A stretch of 64,000 nucleotides of DNA from an uncultured Lachnospiraceae bacterium (lineage in GTDB: Bacteria > Bacillota_A > Clostridia > Lachnospirales > Lachnospiraceae): NCBI GenBank assembly GCA_910577835.1, contig CAJTOU010000013.1:1-64000 (forward strand), read 5' to 3'. The stretch's first letter is position 1; every line of letters begins with the position of its first letter. The notes under the pieces were generated by a model. It saw nothing but the letters and a program-made list of their open reading frames with translations. It made no database searches and was not told where the DNA came from. Below are positions 8,698 through 17,369 of the stretch, in pieces. The position numbers and the translations under genes are program-made.

Positions 8698-10452
8698 TTA
8701 CTGCTCTGCTTTTTTTATATTTAAATAAGGTAGTATATTTTCATAAAGTGAACTAATAACTGGCGCCGCTATGGTTCCTCCATAATAAATCCCTTCCGGC
8801 TCATCAATCATGCATATGGCTATGACCTGTGGGTCATCTGCCGGTGCAAATCCAATATAAGAACCGATATATTTTCCGCTGCCTCTAGGCAGTTTTTCCG
8901 AAGTAGCTGTCTTGCCGCCTATGTTATATCCCTCCACCTGTCCGTTTTTTCCTCCTCCTTCACTTACTACCTGAGTGAGAATATACTTCATATTTTCTGA
9001 TGTCTGTGCAGACACCGCTCCCTCTTTGGTCTCATATTCAAAAGTTTCCGTCAGATTTCCCTCATCGTCACATACTCCTATTGCAAAATGTGGAGTAATT
9101 AATATTCCACCATTTATTACAGCACTGGCTGCCCTTAAAAGCTGAAGAGGTGTAATCTGAAAGGACTGGCCAAAAGACATGGTAGCCATTTCCACAAGTC
9201 CTACATTTTCCAGCTTATGTATAATTGTTCCCGCCTCGCCCGGTAAATCTACTCCTGTTTTTTCTAAAAGTCCAAGTTTTTCCAGATAATAAAAATATCT
9301 TTCCGGTCCTATTCTCAGTCCTACATCAATAAAAACAGGATTACAGGAATTCATAGTAGCCTCCACAAAAGTTTCACTTCCATGTCCCACAGTTTTATGG
9401 CACTTGATTCTTCTGTCCTCCACCATCCGATAACCCGGACATGAAAATGTGCTGTCCAATGTAACGACTCCCTCCTCAAGTCCCGCCGTAGCAGTTACTA
9501 TTTTAAAGGTGGAACCCGGCTCATAGGTATCATTAATACACGGGTTTCGCCACATTTTATTCAGAAGATTCTGATACTCTTCTGTTCCTTTTTTTTCTTC
9601 TGTCTCATAATTCAGTGTATAGGGGCTGTTTAGATTGAATTCCGGTATGCTTACCATTGCGTAAATTTCACCGTTCTGAGGATTCATCACAATAATAGAT
9701 ACATAATTTGCATTTTTTTCCTCCAATACTTTCTGTGCTGCCTGTTCTGCATACTTTTGTATATTCACATCCAAAGACAACATAATATTTTTTCCCGGAA
9801 TCGCTTCTTTTCTTCCCTCTACTACATAATCAAGCTCTACACCCCTTGCATCTGTGAGAGTCTGAATTTCTCCGTCTGTTCCCTTTAAATAATCCTCATA
9901 TTCCACCTCTATTCCGATAATTCCCTGATTGTCACTTCCCGTAAAACCCAGAACTTTTGAAGCCAGACTTTCAAAAGGATAATAGCGCTTATAATCCTCA
10001 TCCACTTTTACTCCGTCTAAATCATAAGAACGAATTAAATCTCCAGTTTCCTTGGGAACATTTGATTTAATTTTTTCTCTGGAACTGAATTTCTCTACCT
10101 TTTTTCTGACAGTTTCCTCTTCCAGCTCAAGCGTTTCTGACAGAACTTCTATTACTTTTTCACGGTCTGTCATCTGACTATAAATAACAGAAACAGTGCA
10201 GACTGTCTCATTTGAAGCGATTACCACACCATTTCTGTCAATCAGTTTTCCTCTTGCTGCCTTTATTTGTCTTTCCCTTTCGTGCAGTTTTTTTGCCATA
10301 CCCGTATAATGCTCTGATTGAAAAATCATCACATAACCCACCCTTACACACAAAAGCAGAAAAATAAGAACTACTATGAAAAAAAACAATACCAGCTTTT
10401 TTTTATTATAAATTCTGCTTCTGAATTCGCCTTTCAGCCTGCTATGAAACAA
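8698..10452 (-). CDS. Class B penicillin-binding protein with KTA in place of KTG
   Basis: A 584-residue D,D-transpeptidase that cross-links peptidoglycan. It has one N-terminal transmembrane helix (about 18-42), a dimerisation domain and a transpeptidase domain with active-site Ser314 in STFK, and SCN at 369-371. The third motif reads GGKTAT (514-516 = KTA) where most class B PBPs have KTG; the neighbouring PBP has the normal KTGTA. No PASTA domain is present. The start appears to be TTG at 10452 with AAGGA upstream. It resembles FtsI/SpoVD; which of the two PBPs partners FtsW in division or serves sporulation cannot be decided from sequence. Confidence 0.92.
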   Translation of the reverse strand: MFHSRLKGEFRSRIYNKKKLVLFFFIVVLIFLLLCVRVGYVMIFQSEHYTGMAKKLHERERQIKAARGKLIDRNGVVIASNETVCTVSVIYSQMTDREKVIEVLSETLELEEETVRKKVEKFSSREKIKSNVPKETGDLIRSYDLDGVKVDEDYKRYYPFESLASKVLGFTGSDNQGIIGIEVEYEDYLKGTDGEIQTLTDARGVELDYVVEGRKEAIPGKNIMLSLDVNIQKYAEQAAQKVLEEKNANYVSIIVMNPQNGEIYAMVSIPEFNLNSPYTLNYETEEKKGTEEYQNLLNKMWRNPCINDTYEPGSTFKIVTATAGLEEGVVTLDSTFSCPGYRMVEDRRIKCHKTVGHGSETFVEATMNSCNPVFIDVGLRIGPERYFYYLEKLGLLEKTGVDLPGEAGTIIHKLENVGLVEMATMSFGQSFQITPLQLLRAASAVINGGILITPHFAIGVCDDEGNLTETFEYETKEGAVSAQTSENMKYILTQVVSEGGGKNGQVEGYNIGGKTATSEKLPRGSGKYIGSYIGFAPADDPQVIAICMIDEPEGIYYGGTIAAPVISSLYENILPYLNIKKAEQ

Positions 10453-10524
10453 TTTTTTCCAGTCCTTACAAAGTATTTCATAACATTTTATTAATCTTTG
10501 CTGAATATATGACTATTTTTTCTA

Positions 10525-12525
10525 TTACTGTGGAACCGGGAGAGCCGTAGTCTCAGTTTCAATATTTCTATTTGCCCGCTCGTCTTCCCCAATATTGGAC
10601 TGGGTAGTAGTTTCATTCTCACTTGAAGTCGGTTCTGAAGTTGGCTCAGTAGTTGATTCCGGTTGTGTGGCAGGGTCAGTGGCAGGGTCAGTAGCAGGTT
10701 CAGATTCAGGTCCATCCTTTTTTGCATTTACATATGGAAGAACTTCTGCCATAATACTGGAAAACAATGTCCCTGTAATAGCGGAGGACTGGTCCGGGTC
10801 GACCGGGTCATCTACCAGTACATAGCACACAATCTCCGGTTTCTCATACGGCGCAAAACCGATAAAGGACAAAATGTATTTTTCCGGGTCCACAGTAAGC
10901 TTCTGTGCAGTTCCGGTTTTTCCGGAAACAATATAGCCGTCTACGGCTGCACTTTTACCTGTTCCGATTTCCACACACTCTCGTAGACCAGTTTTAATAT
11001 AATCGGAGTTCTCTTTTGTCACGGTCTGTTTAATTACTTCTCCTTTTATATTCTTTACAATGCTTCCATTTGGTTTCACAATTTGACTGACTATATGAGG
11101 CTCATAATAATAACCTCCATTTATCAGAGAGCAAAAGCCTGCCGCAAGCTGAATCATTGTAACATTAAAGCACTGTCCAAAGGAACAGCTTGCCAGATTG
11201 AGAGGTGTCATATTTTCAGGCTGAAACAAAAGAGTTGCAGCGCTTGCTTCGCCCGGCAAATCAACACCTGTTCTGGAGCCAAATCCAAATTTTTTCTGAT
11301 AATTGAAAAAGAGTTCCTGTCCTTCCAGCACGCTAATCTGCATCATGGCATCATTACAGGAAAACGCCAGTGAATTAGCAAGAGTAATTGTTCCATGACC
11401 TCCCGTTTTGTGACATTTTACATACTGGCTTGGATATTGCTCCCCGCCGTCACAAACAAAAGTTGTATTTTTGTTGACCAATCCCTGTTCCAGAGCAGTT
11501 GCCACTGTAAATGCCTTAAATGTGGAACCCGGTTCAAAAGTATCACTGATACAATAATTTCTCCATATCTCATTCAACTTTGTGATTTGCTGCTCATCAG
11601 TCATGGCATCGATTTCTTCCTGTGAACAAAATGGAGTTAAATCTCTCGGGTTATTTAAATCATAGTTTGTATCTCCCGCCATAGCAAGAATTTCTCCATT
11701 GTTCGGGTCCATCACAATTACCCCGATATTTTTCGGTGTATACCGCTCTTTCCACTGAGCAATATATTTTTCTACAATAGTCTGTATATTAAAATCCAAT
11801 GTGGAAATGATATTATTTCCATCTGTTGGATTTTTTATAATTCTTTCCATAATATTGTCATTATTGACATAGCCGTATTCCCTGCCGTCTACTCCATTCA
11901 GAGTATCATTATACTGTTCTTCTATTCCCCAGTTGCCTACATTGCCTGCTACGGTAAAGCCAATCACGCTGCTTGCCAGCGTGGAAAATGGATATTTTCT
12001 CTCATATTCACTCTCAAATGTGACTCCCTTTACATATGGATGTTTTTCTGTATCTTCTGAAATTTCTAGAAAATCCTTAATCTGTTCATAAGAAAGCTGC
12101 TTCTCATAAATCAGATAACTTCTTTTGCTGTTATCATGGATTAGCTTTGTCAGTTCATCTGTATCATATCCGAAACATTTATTCAATGCCTCCAGTGTAG
12201 GTCCCAGAAATTTCTCCTCTGAGAGAATTAGTTTCGGGTCCAGAATCAGATTATACACTTTAATGCTGGTGGCAAGCGTAACACCGTTTCTGTCTATAAT
12301 ATCACCCCGCTTGTACGGAAGAACCGCATTTCTGTAACTCCGCTGTGATAACACTTTTACGGTATATTCCTCACCCTTTGCATTATTGATTCTCAGCATC
12401 GCAACGCTTAAGAAAAATAATGTCAGCAGCAGAAACGAAAAAAGTATCACACTTTTCTCACTCATTTTTCTAGTAAACACTGCTGGTATGCGTTTTCTTT
12501 TCTGTTTCTTTACAGTTTTCCTCAT
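10525..12525 (-). CDS. Class B penicillin-binding protein (FtsI/SpoVD-like) with acidic Thr/Pro tail
   Basis: A 666-residue bitopic transpeptidase. Motifs are complete: STFK at about 334-337, SCN at 389-391 and KTGTA at 536-540. After the catalytic domain comes a low-complexity tail rich in Glu, Thr, Pro and Ser that includes PATD repeats from a 12-bp DNA repeat (about 10667-10700). The tail looks like a wall-spanning or disordered extension, not a PASTA domain. I place the start at ATG 12525, ten bases after the ftsL stop with GGAGTG upstream; the ATG at 12555 lies inside ftsL. It is probably the septal transpeptidase, based on its position after ftsL. Confidence 0.92.
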   Translation of the reverse strand: MRKTVKKQKRKRIPAVFTRKMSEKSVILFSFLLLTLFFLSVAMLRINNAKGEEYTVKVLSQRSYRNAVLPYKRGDIIDRNGVTLATSIKVYNLILDPKLILSEEKFLGPTLEALNKCFGYDTDELTKLIHDNSKRSYLIYEKQLSYEQIKDFLEISEDTEKHPYVKGVTFESEYERKYPFSTLASSVIGFTVAGNVGNWGIEEQYNDTLNGVDGREYGYVNNDNIMERIIKNPTDGNNIISTLDFNIQTIVEKYIAQWKERYTPKNIGVIVMDPNNGEILAMAGDTNYDLNNPRDLTPFCSQEEIDAMTDEQQITKLNEIWRNYCISDTFEPGSTFKAFTVATALEQGLVNKNTTFVCDGGEQYPSQYVKCHKTGGHGTITLANSLAFSCNDAMMQISVLEGQELFFNYQKKFGFGSRTGVDLPGEASAATLLFQPENMTPLNLASCSFGQCFNVTMIQLAAGFCSLINGGYYYEPHIVSQIVKPNGSIVKNIKGEVIKQTVTKENSDYIKTGLRECVEIGTGKSAAVDGYIVSGKTGTAQKLTVDPEKYILSFIGFAPYEKPEIVCYVLVDDPVDPDQSSAITGTLFSSIMAEVLPYVNAKKDGPESEPATDPATDPATQPESTTEPTSEPTSSENETTTQSNIGEDERANRNIETETTALPVPQ

Positions 12526-12535
12526 AATCTGTTTA

Positions 12536-13165
12536 TCACTCCGTATCAGGTACATCAGCGTACTGATTCATAAATTCATCTACATTTTTCTGGAAATATT
12601 TGATTTGTTCCTCATTTGCCATAATCATTCCCAATTCATTGAGCGCTGTATCAATAATTCTGTTGATATCAATATATGCATTAATATCATAGGACACAGC
12701 GTCGTTTTGAGAGGAAATAACCTCTATATTGGATTTGAGTGAATGAATATTGGATTTTATTCCTGAAATTTCTGCTTGATAATTCAGATATCTGACAGCC
12801 AGAAACGCCGAAACAAGAACCATTGCGGAAAGAAAGACAACATATCCAAGACTCATGGACTCGGACTGCATTCTGCGGTATTTTGCCCTGCTGCTCTCTT
12901 TTTCCATTTCCCTCTGCTGATACTTTGATAAAGGCTTTTGCTGCCTTTTTCTTGCAGGAGCCGGCTCTTCCTCATATCTTCTTGCAGGAGCTGCACTTCC
13001 CCGATGATATTCTGCATTTCTACTTTTGGAGGACGCGTTCTGTTTTTTTCTGTCTGCCTGATAGTCTATTTTCCTCGCTGTACTGCCTTCTGAATAATAT
13101 TTCCCTGAATTATATTTCCCTGAATTATATTTTCCAGAATTATATTCATATGATTTGTGTCCCAT
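12536..13165 (-). CDS. ftsL: FtsL-like divisome protein with repeated N-terminal tail
   Basis: A 209-residue protein with a long basic cytoplasmic N-terminus, one transmembrane helix at roughly 105-125 and an extracytoplasmic coiled-coil segment of about 80 residues, the usual plan of FtsL. Its position between rsmH and the PBP gene is where ftsL lies in dcw clusters. The sequence itself is poorly conserved, as is normal for FtsL. Residues 8-24 contain three copies of YNSGK, encoded by 15-bp tandem DNA repeats. AGAGGTG precedes the ATG. The extended tail is longer than the few dozen residues found in model species. Confidence 0.82.
   Translation of the reverse strand: MGHKSYEYNSGKYNSGKYNSGKYYSEGSTARKIDYQADRKKQNASSKSRNAEYHRGSAAPARRYEEEPAPARKRQQKPLSKYQQREMEKESSRAKYRRMQSESMSLGYVVFLSAMVLVSAFLAVRYLNYQAEISGIKSNIHSLKSNIEVISSQNDAVSYDINAYIDINRIIDTALNELGMIMANEEQIKYFQKNVDEFMNQYADVPDTE
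13101..13145. repeat. 15-bp tandem repeat in the ftsL N-terminus
   Basis: Two identical 15-bp units (13101-13115, 13116-13130) and a third with two changes (13131-13145). They keep the frame and encode YNSGK three times. Confidence 0.95.
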
Positions 13166-13230
13166 AATATCACCTCTTAATTAGTATTACTTATTGACTA
13201 ATACTATTTCTTTCAATTTCTCCCATTTCT

Positions 13231-14175
13231 TTATGCCATCTTCTCAAATACTCTTAACTTTGAACTTTTGGAACGTTTATTTTCCAGTATTTCCATTTCC
13301 CCCGGAACAATCGGTTTTCTTGTAATTACCTTTCCCTTTGGTTTTCTGCCGCATACACATATCGGAAAGTTTTTGGGACATATACACGGATTTTCATTTT
13401 CTCTGAATTTATTTTTTACAATTCTATCCTCTAATGAATGAAAGGTAATAATACAAAGTCTGCCTCCGTCATTCAGTAAATCTATCATATTGTTTATAGA
13501 AGCTTCCAGAACTTCCAATTCCTTATTTACTTCAATTCTAATCGCCTGAAAGGTTCTTTTTGCCGGATGTCCGCCGTCTGCTCTCATTTTTGCCGGAATC
13601 GCAGCCTTTATAATTTCTGCAAGCTCTTCTGTCGTTTCTATTTCTTTTTTTTCTCTTGCTATTCTGATATGTTTGGCAATGTTTTTTGCGAATCTTTCCT
13701 CGCCATAGTCACGGATAATCTGGAAAAGTCTCAGTTCGTCATATTCGTTTACCACATTCTTCGCTGAAATCAAAGCCTCTCTGTCCATTCGCATATCCAG
13801 AGGAGCCTCTTCCTTATAGGTAAAGCCTCTCTCCAATGTATCAAGCTGATAGGAAGAAACGCCTATATCCAAAAGTATTCCATCCGCTTTTTTTATGCCA
13901 AGCTGCTCAAACACTGATTTTATCTGACGATAATTGCTCTTTATGCAATTTATCTGTACCTTCCCGTCAAATACCTGAAGCTTTTGCTGTGCTGCCTGTA
14001 ACGCATCTGCATCTTGGTCTATGCCTATAAATCTTCCCTCTTTGGAAAGTCTCCGGCATATTTCATAGGCATGTCCTGCTCCGCCAAGAGTTCCATCCAC
14101 ATAGACGCCGTCTGATTTTATATTCAGATTTTTAATTGTTTCTTCCAGTAATACCGGCTGATGTCTGAAGTTCAT
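13231..14175 (-). CDS. rsmH: 16S rRNA m4C1402 methyltransferase RsmH (MraW)
   Basis: A SAM-dependent methyltransferase that N4-methylates C1402 in the 16S rRNA decoding centre. Family motifs are clear: HQPVLLEE, the SAM-binding loop DGTLGGAGHA, GILLDIGVSSYQLD, RGFTY, DMRMD and the C-terminal HSLEDRIVK. From ATG 14175 the protein is 314 residues. This start has GGGAGG five bases upstream and gives the expected MNFRHQPVLLEE; the longer frame from 14229 runs into the mraZ remnant. It is the first intact gene of the dcw cluster. Confidence 0.96.
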   Translation of the reverse strand: MNFRHQPVLLEETIKNLNIKSDGVYVDGTLGGAGHAYEICRRLSKEGRFIGIDQDADALQAAQQKLQVFDGKVQINCIKSNYRQIKSVFEQLGIKKADGILLDIGVSSYQLDTLERGFTYKEEAPLDMRMDREALISAKNVVNEYDELRLFQIIRDYGEERFAKNIAKHIRIAREKKEIETTEELAEIIKAAIPAKMRADGGHPAKRTFQAIRIEVNKELEVLEASINNMIDLLNDGGRLCIITFHSLEDRIVKNKFRENENPCICPKNFPICVCGRKPKGKVITRKPIVPGEMEILENKRSKSSKLRVFEKMA

Positions 14176-14177
14176 GG

Positions 14178-14403
14178 ATACCTCCCATACACTCGGCTGT
14201 TGTTTCAAACTGTGCCTGTCCATTATCAAAAGTATATTTTATCTGACAGCAAACTGAGCTTATATACGATGAAAAAATAAAAAAAGATATCCGCCAAGGC
14301 CGCGGGTTATTACAAACTTCTCTCCCAGAAACTCCCAAAGCTTTGCCGGAATAATCAGCAGTCCCTTTATATTAATCAAATAATTATACTCACCCAGAAT
14401 AAA
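14178..14403 (-). pseudogene. mraZ: Degraded mraZ (division/cell-wall cluster repressor)
   Basis: Between the operon promoter and rsmH, where mraZ normally lies, the minus strand still encodes an MraZ-like N-terminus. From about 14397 it reads LGEYNYLINIKG, then LLIIPAKLWEFLGEKFVI, then TRGLGGYLF, and stops at TAA 14262-14260. Intact MraZ has GEYxHTIDxKGRLIIPAKFRE, xLGExFVITRG. No start codon is present at the expected place (TTT ATT CTG). A second piece in another frame, with DNGQAQFETTAECMGG just before rsmH, resembles the usual MraZ C-terminus. About two thirds of the gene between the pieces is gone. The repeats TCCCA-N5-TCCCA inside it are codons of this remnant. Confidence 0.8.
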
Positions 14404-14484
14404 AAATAAGCTGCACTCTTTTCTCTTTTGAGGCAATACGTGTTCTTTGCTCCACTTTTACCAAAAATCACCACTTCATAGATT

Positions 14485-14513
14485 ATTATATATCAATTAG
14501 ATAGATAAATCAA
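14485..14513 (-). promoter_or_regulatory. Sigma-A-type promoter of the dcw cluster
   Basis: On the minus strand TTGATT, a 17-bp spacer and a perfect TATAAT (14490-14485) lie just after the upstream lgt-HD gene. The start site would be near 14478, leaving a leader of about 300 nt that contains the mraZ remnant before rsmH. Confidence 0.75.
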
Positions 14514-14541
14514 GCCAAAAAAACAATTTAACCGAAAGCTT

Positions 14542-15999
14542 CTATTCTCTGGCAGCTTCTCCCATCTCCTGCAGCCTGTGCACCTCGCTTCTGATTTGCT
14601 CAAGCAGCCGGTCTTTTAATTCCCTGTATCTTTCCATTACCTCATGCTGCGATATTTTTTCAATCATATATCTTGCCTGTCCGGTTTTCTTTAAATGCCA
14701 TTCTTCGCTTCCAAGATTCATAAGATTTGTAATATTATGCAATCTGTCTGCAAGCTTTACAATCAGCGCCACATCACTTCCATTTAATATAAGTGCGTCA
14801 ATATATGCCTCATAGGAAATTTTCTTTGTTCTGGTCAGCCATTTGACATTTTCAGCTACCTGCTTTCCAAATCGTTTTTCCAGCTCTTCATATTGTGTGC
14901 CGGTATCCTCCAAAATATCATGAAGCAGAGCAGTTTCCAGCATTTCCATATCTGCGATTTTTTCTTTTTCCAAAATATGGTATACCCCCATCAGATGTCC
15001 TTCAAAATATGAAATATCCGTACCATCAGGAAGTTTCCATTTCTGTCCCTTATGCGCATGCTCGGCAAACTTTATTGTCCGCCAGATTTCTTTTGAAAAA
15101 TATCCGGCATTTTTTTCTGTTACGGCCTTTCCAACAAAAACAGGCTTTAAATTTCTGGCAATTCGAATTCTGTTTGCAAGAATTAATGTAATTCCCAAAA
15201 TAAACAGAACTGCCGATAAAAGCTGTGAAACCGCAATACCAGTGCCACCTATTAAAAGCTGGTCTTTTCTTAATCCCTCAATAAAAAACCGGCCGAACGC
15301 ATAGGCTGTAATGTACCACAGAAAGACTTCTCCTTCAAATTTTTTCTTTCGTTTAAAAAGCTGCAATAAGATTAAAATACAGAGACACCAGAAGGATTCA
15401 TACAAAAAAGTCGGATGTACCTGTATGTATTGGTTGTCAATCACTGTCACGTTGTCCTGAACGATTACCGATACATTCGGGTCATTTATATTCATTCGCA
15501 TAGCAAAGAGAGAATTCGTATCTCCGCCATATGCTTCCCTGTTAAAAAAATTTCCCCATCTTCCAATCATCTGTCCGGTAATCAGCCCTATGGCACCGGT
15601 ATCTGTCATTTTCCACAGGGATAACTTTTTTATTTTTGCCAGTATAATACAGACAATCACTCCTGTAATAATACCTCCGTAGATTGCCAGTCCTCCCTTT
15701 CTGAGATTAAAAATTTCATCCAGATTATTTTTATAATAATCCCATTCAAAGATGACATAATAAATTCTAGCCCCTGCAATGCCAAAAATAATACCAAACA
15801 ATGCCAAATCCAGATAATCATCTACCTTCTGTCCTGAAACCCTTGCATCGTGAAATGCCAGCAACATGGCTGTCAGCATGCCAATACCGATAATCAGACC
15901 ATAATATGCTATATCAATTCCAAAGACAGAAAAAGAGTTTTTTAAGTGTTCCAAAGCTATCCCCAGATGCGGGAAGCTAATGCTTACGCTTTCAGGCAT
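14542..15999 (-). CDS. lgt: Lipoprotein diacylglyceryl transferase fused to a Rel/SpoT-type HD hydrolase domain
   Basis: A 485-residue two-domain protein. Residues 1-280 form Lgt, the membrane enzyme that transfers diacylglyceryl from phosphatidylglycerol to prelipoprotein cysteines: about seven helices and the signature GRWGNFFNREAYGG near 146-159. Residues 300-470 form a soluble HD domain of the (p)ppGpp-hydrolase type: AHKGQ at 315-319, His335, the HD pair 360-361, Glu364-Asp365 and KLADRLHN with Asp418, spaced much as in Rel/SpoT and MESH1 enzymes. No synthetase, TGS or ACT domain is present. The ATG has AGGAGG four bases upstream. The frame is continuous, so this is a true fusion; the HD substrate is not known. 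Confidence 0.9.
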   Translation of the reverse strand: MPESVSISFPHLGIALEHLKNSFSVFGIDIAYYGLIIGIGMLTAMLLAFHDARVSGQKVDDYLDLALFGIIFGIAGARIYYVIFEWDYYKNNLDEIFNLRKGGLAIYGGIITGVIVCIILAKIKKLSLWKMTDTGAIGLITGQMIGRWGNFFNREAYGGDTNSLFAMRMNINDPNVSVIVQDNVTVIDNQYIQVHPTFLYESFWCLCILILLQLFKRKKKFEGEVFLWYITAYAFGRFFIEGLRKDQLLIGGTGIAVSQLLSAVLFILGITLILANRIRIARNLKPVFVGKAVTEKNAGYFSKEIWRTIKFAEHAHKGQKWKLPDGTDISYFEGHLMGVYHILEKEKIADMEMLETALLHDILEDTGTQYEELEKRFGKQVAENVKWLTRTKKISYEAYIDALILNGSDVALIVKLADRLHNITNLMNLGSEEWHLKKTGQARYMIEKISQHEVMERYRELKDRLLEQIRSEVHRLQEMGEAARE

Positions 16000-16072
16000 A
16001 TTTCCTCCTGTCCAAATATTTATGTTAAAAATGTTTTTATTTTGTACATAATATTTTATATGCTAAAAATAT

Positions 16073-17170
16073 TTATACATTAAATCTGAAAAGTATTACA
16101 TCTCCATCCTGCACAACATAATCTTTCCCTTCCAGTCCCACAAGACCTTTCTCCTTTGCCGCTGCATAAGAACCGCAGTCCAGAAGATTCTGATAGTTCA
16201 CGACTTCTGCCCGTATAAAGCCCCGCTCAAAATCAGTATGAATTTTCCCTGCTGCCTGTGGTGCTTTTGTTCCCTTCTTAATCGTCCATGCTCTTGTCTC
16301 TGTCTCTCCTGCGGTCAAAAAGCTCATAAGCCCCAAGAGACTGTAACTTGCCTGAATTAATTTATCAAGACCGGAGGTTTTGATTCCCAAATCTTCCATA
16401 AACATTTCTCTCTCATCTTCGGACAACTCGGAAAGCTCCTGTTCAATCTGAGCACATACAGCGAAGGTTTCAAAACCATTTTCAGAAGCATATTCTCGCA
16501 CCTTTGCCACATATGGGTTATCCTTTGCATCCTCAGCAAGGTCCTCTTCCTTTACATTTGCGGCAAAAATAACCGGTTTGCAGGTAAGCAGATTATACTC
16601 CGAAAGAAATTCTTCCTCCTCATCATCGTCAGTCTGAAAACTTTTTCCAAGCTTCCCTTCCTCCAGATGAGCTTTTATTTTTAAAAGAAGTTCATGCTCC
16701 TTTGCCGCTTTTTTATCATTTCTTATCAGCTTCACCACCTTGGCAATTCTTCGTTCCAGAATTTCAAGGTCTGAAAAAATAAGCTCCAGATGAATGGTTT
16801 CAATATCTCGAATTGGGTCTATATCGCCTTCTACATGAATAATATTCGTATCCTCAAAACAGCGCACCACATGAATAATGGCATCTACCTCTCTGATATT
16901 GGCAAGAAACTGATTTCCCAGTCCCTCTCCCTTTGATGCGCCCTTTACAAGACCTGCAATATCAACAAATTCAATAACAGCAGGAGTGATTTTTGCAGAA
17001 TGATAAAGTGCTGCCAGCTTGTCAAGTCTTTCATCCGGTACCGCCACAACGCCGATATTCGGGTCTATGGTACAGAATGGATAGTTGGCAGATTCCGCAC
17101 CTGCCTTTGTAAGTGAATTGAATAATGTGCTTTTGCCGACGTTTGGCAGACCTACGATTCCCAGTTTCAT
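16073..17170 (-). CDS. ychF: Ribosome-associated ATPase YchF (OLA1 family)
   Basis: A 365-residue Obg-like P-loop ATPase that binds ribosomes. The N-terminus MKLGIVGLPNVGKSTLFN holds the G1 motif; later come NYPFCTIDPNIGVVAVPD, DIAGLVKGASKGEGLGN and the C-terminal TGS domain (GTKAPQAAGKIHTDFERGFIRAEV). The family prefers ATP because its G4 motif differs from NKxD. I chose ATG 17170, preceded by AAGGAGG, over an upstream in-frame ATG at 17227. It is a single gene between pheT and lgt. Confidence 0.97.
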   Translation of the reverse strand: MKLGIVGLPNVGKSTLFNSLTKAGAESANYPFCTIDPNIGVVAVPDERLDKLAALYHSAKITPAVIEFVDIAGLVKGASKGEGLGNQFLANIREVDAIIHVVRCFEDTNIIHVEGDIDPIRDIETIHLELIFSDLEILERRIAKVVKLIRNDKKAAKEHELLLKIKAHLEEGKLGKSFQTDDDEEEEFLSEYNLLTCKPVIFAANVKEEDLAEDAKDNPYVAKVREYASENGFETFAVCAQIEQELSELSEDEREMFMEDLGIKTSGLDKLIQASYSLLGLMSFLTAGETETRAWTIKKGTKAPQAAGKIHTDFERGFIRAEVVNYQNLLDCGSYAAAKEKGLVGLEGKDYVVQDGDVILFRFNV

Positions 17171-17369
17171 TTTTGTATATTCCTCCTTAAAATAGTCATT
17201 TTTTATAACTTTAATATTTTGCTGCATACCAATTTATGTACCAGCCTAAATGACTTTAAGTATTTTTTCAATATTTTCTGGTTTTTACTTTAATTGAAAA
17301 AAGCCTTAAATGGCAATAATTATATTACCACATAAGGCTTTACAAGTCCACATAAATTTATATTTCTAT

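Noticed and set aside
14323..14337. Two TCCCA repeats 10 bp apart (TGGGA-N5-TGGGA on the other strand), the pattern of MraZ operators
   Set aside because: They fall within codons of the mraZ remnant itself (Leu-Trp-Glu-Phe-Leu-Gly-Glu) and lie downstream of the promoter by about 150 bp; only two copies are present.
14132..14338. 68-residue minus-strand frame crossing the rsmH start
   Set aside because: It has no ribosome site and overlaps rsmH; part of it corresponds to the C-terminal scrap of mraZ.
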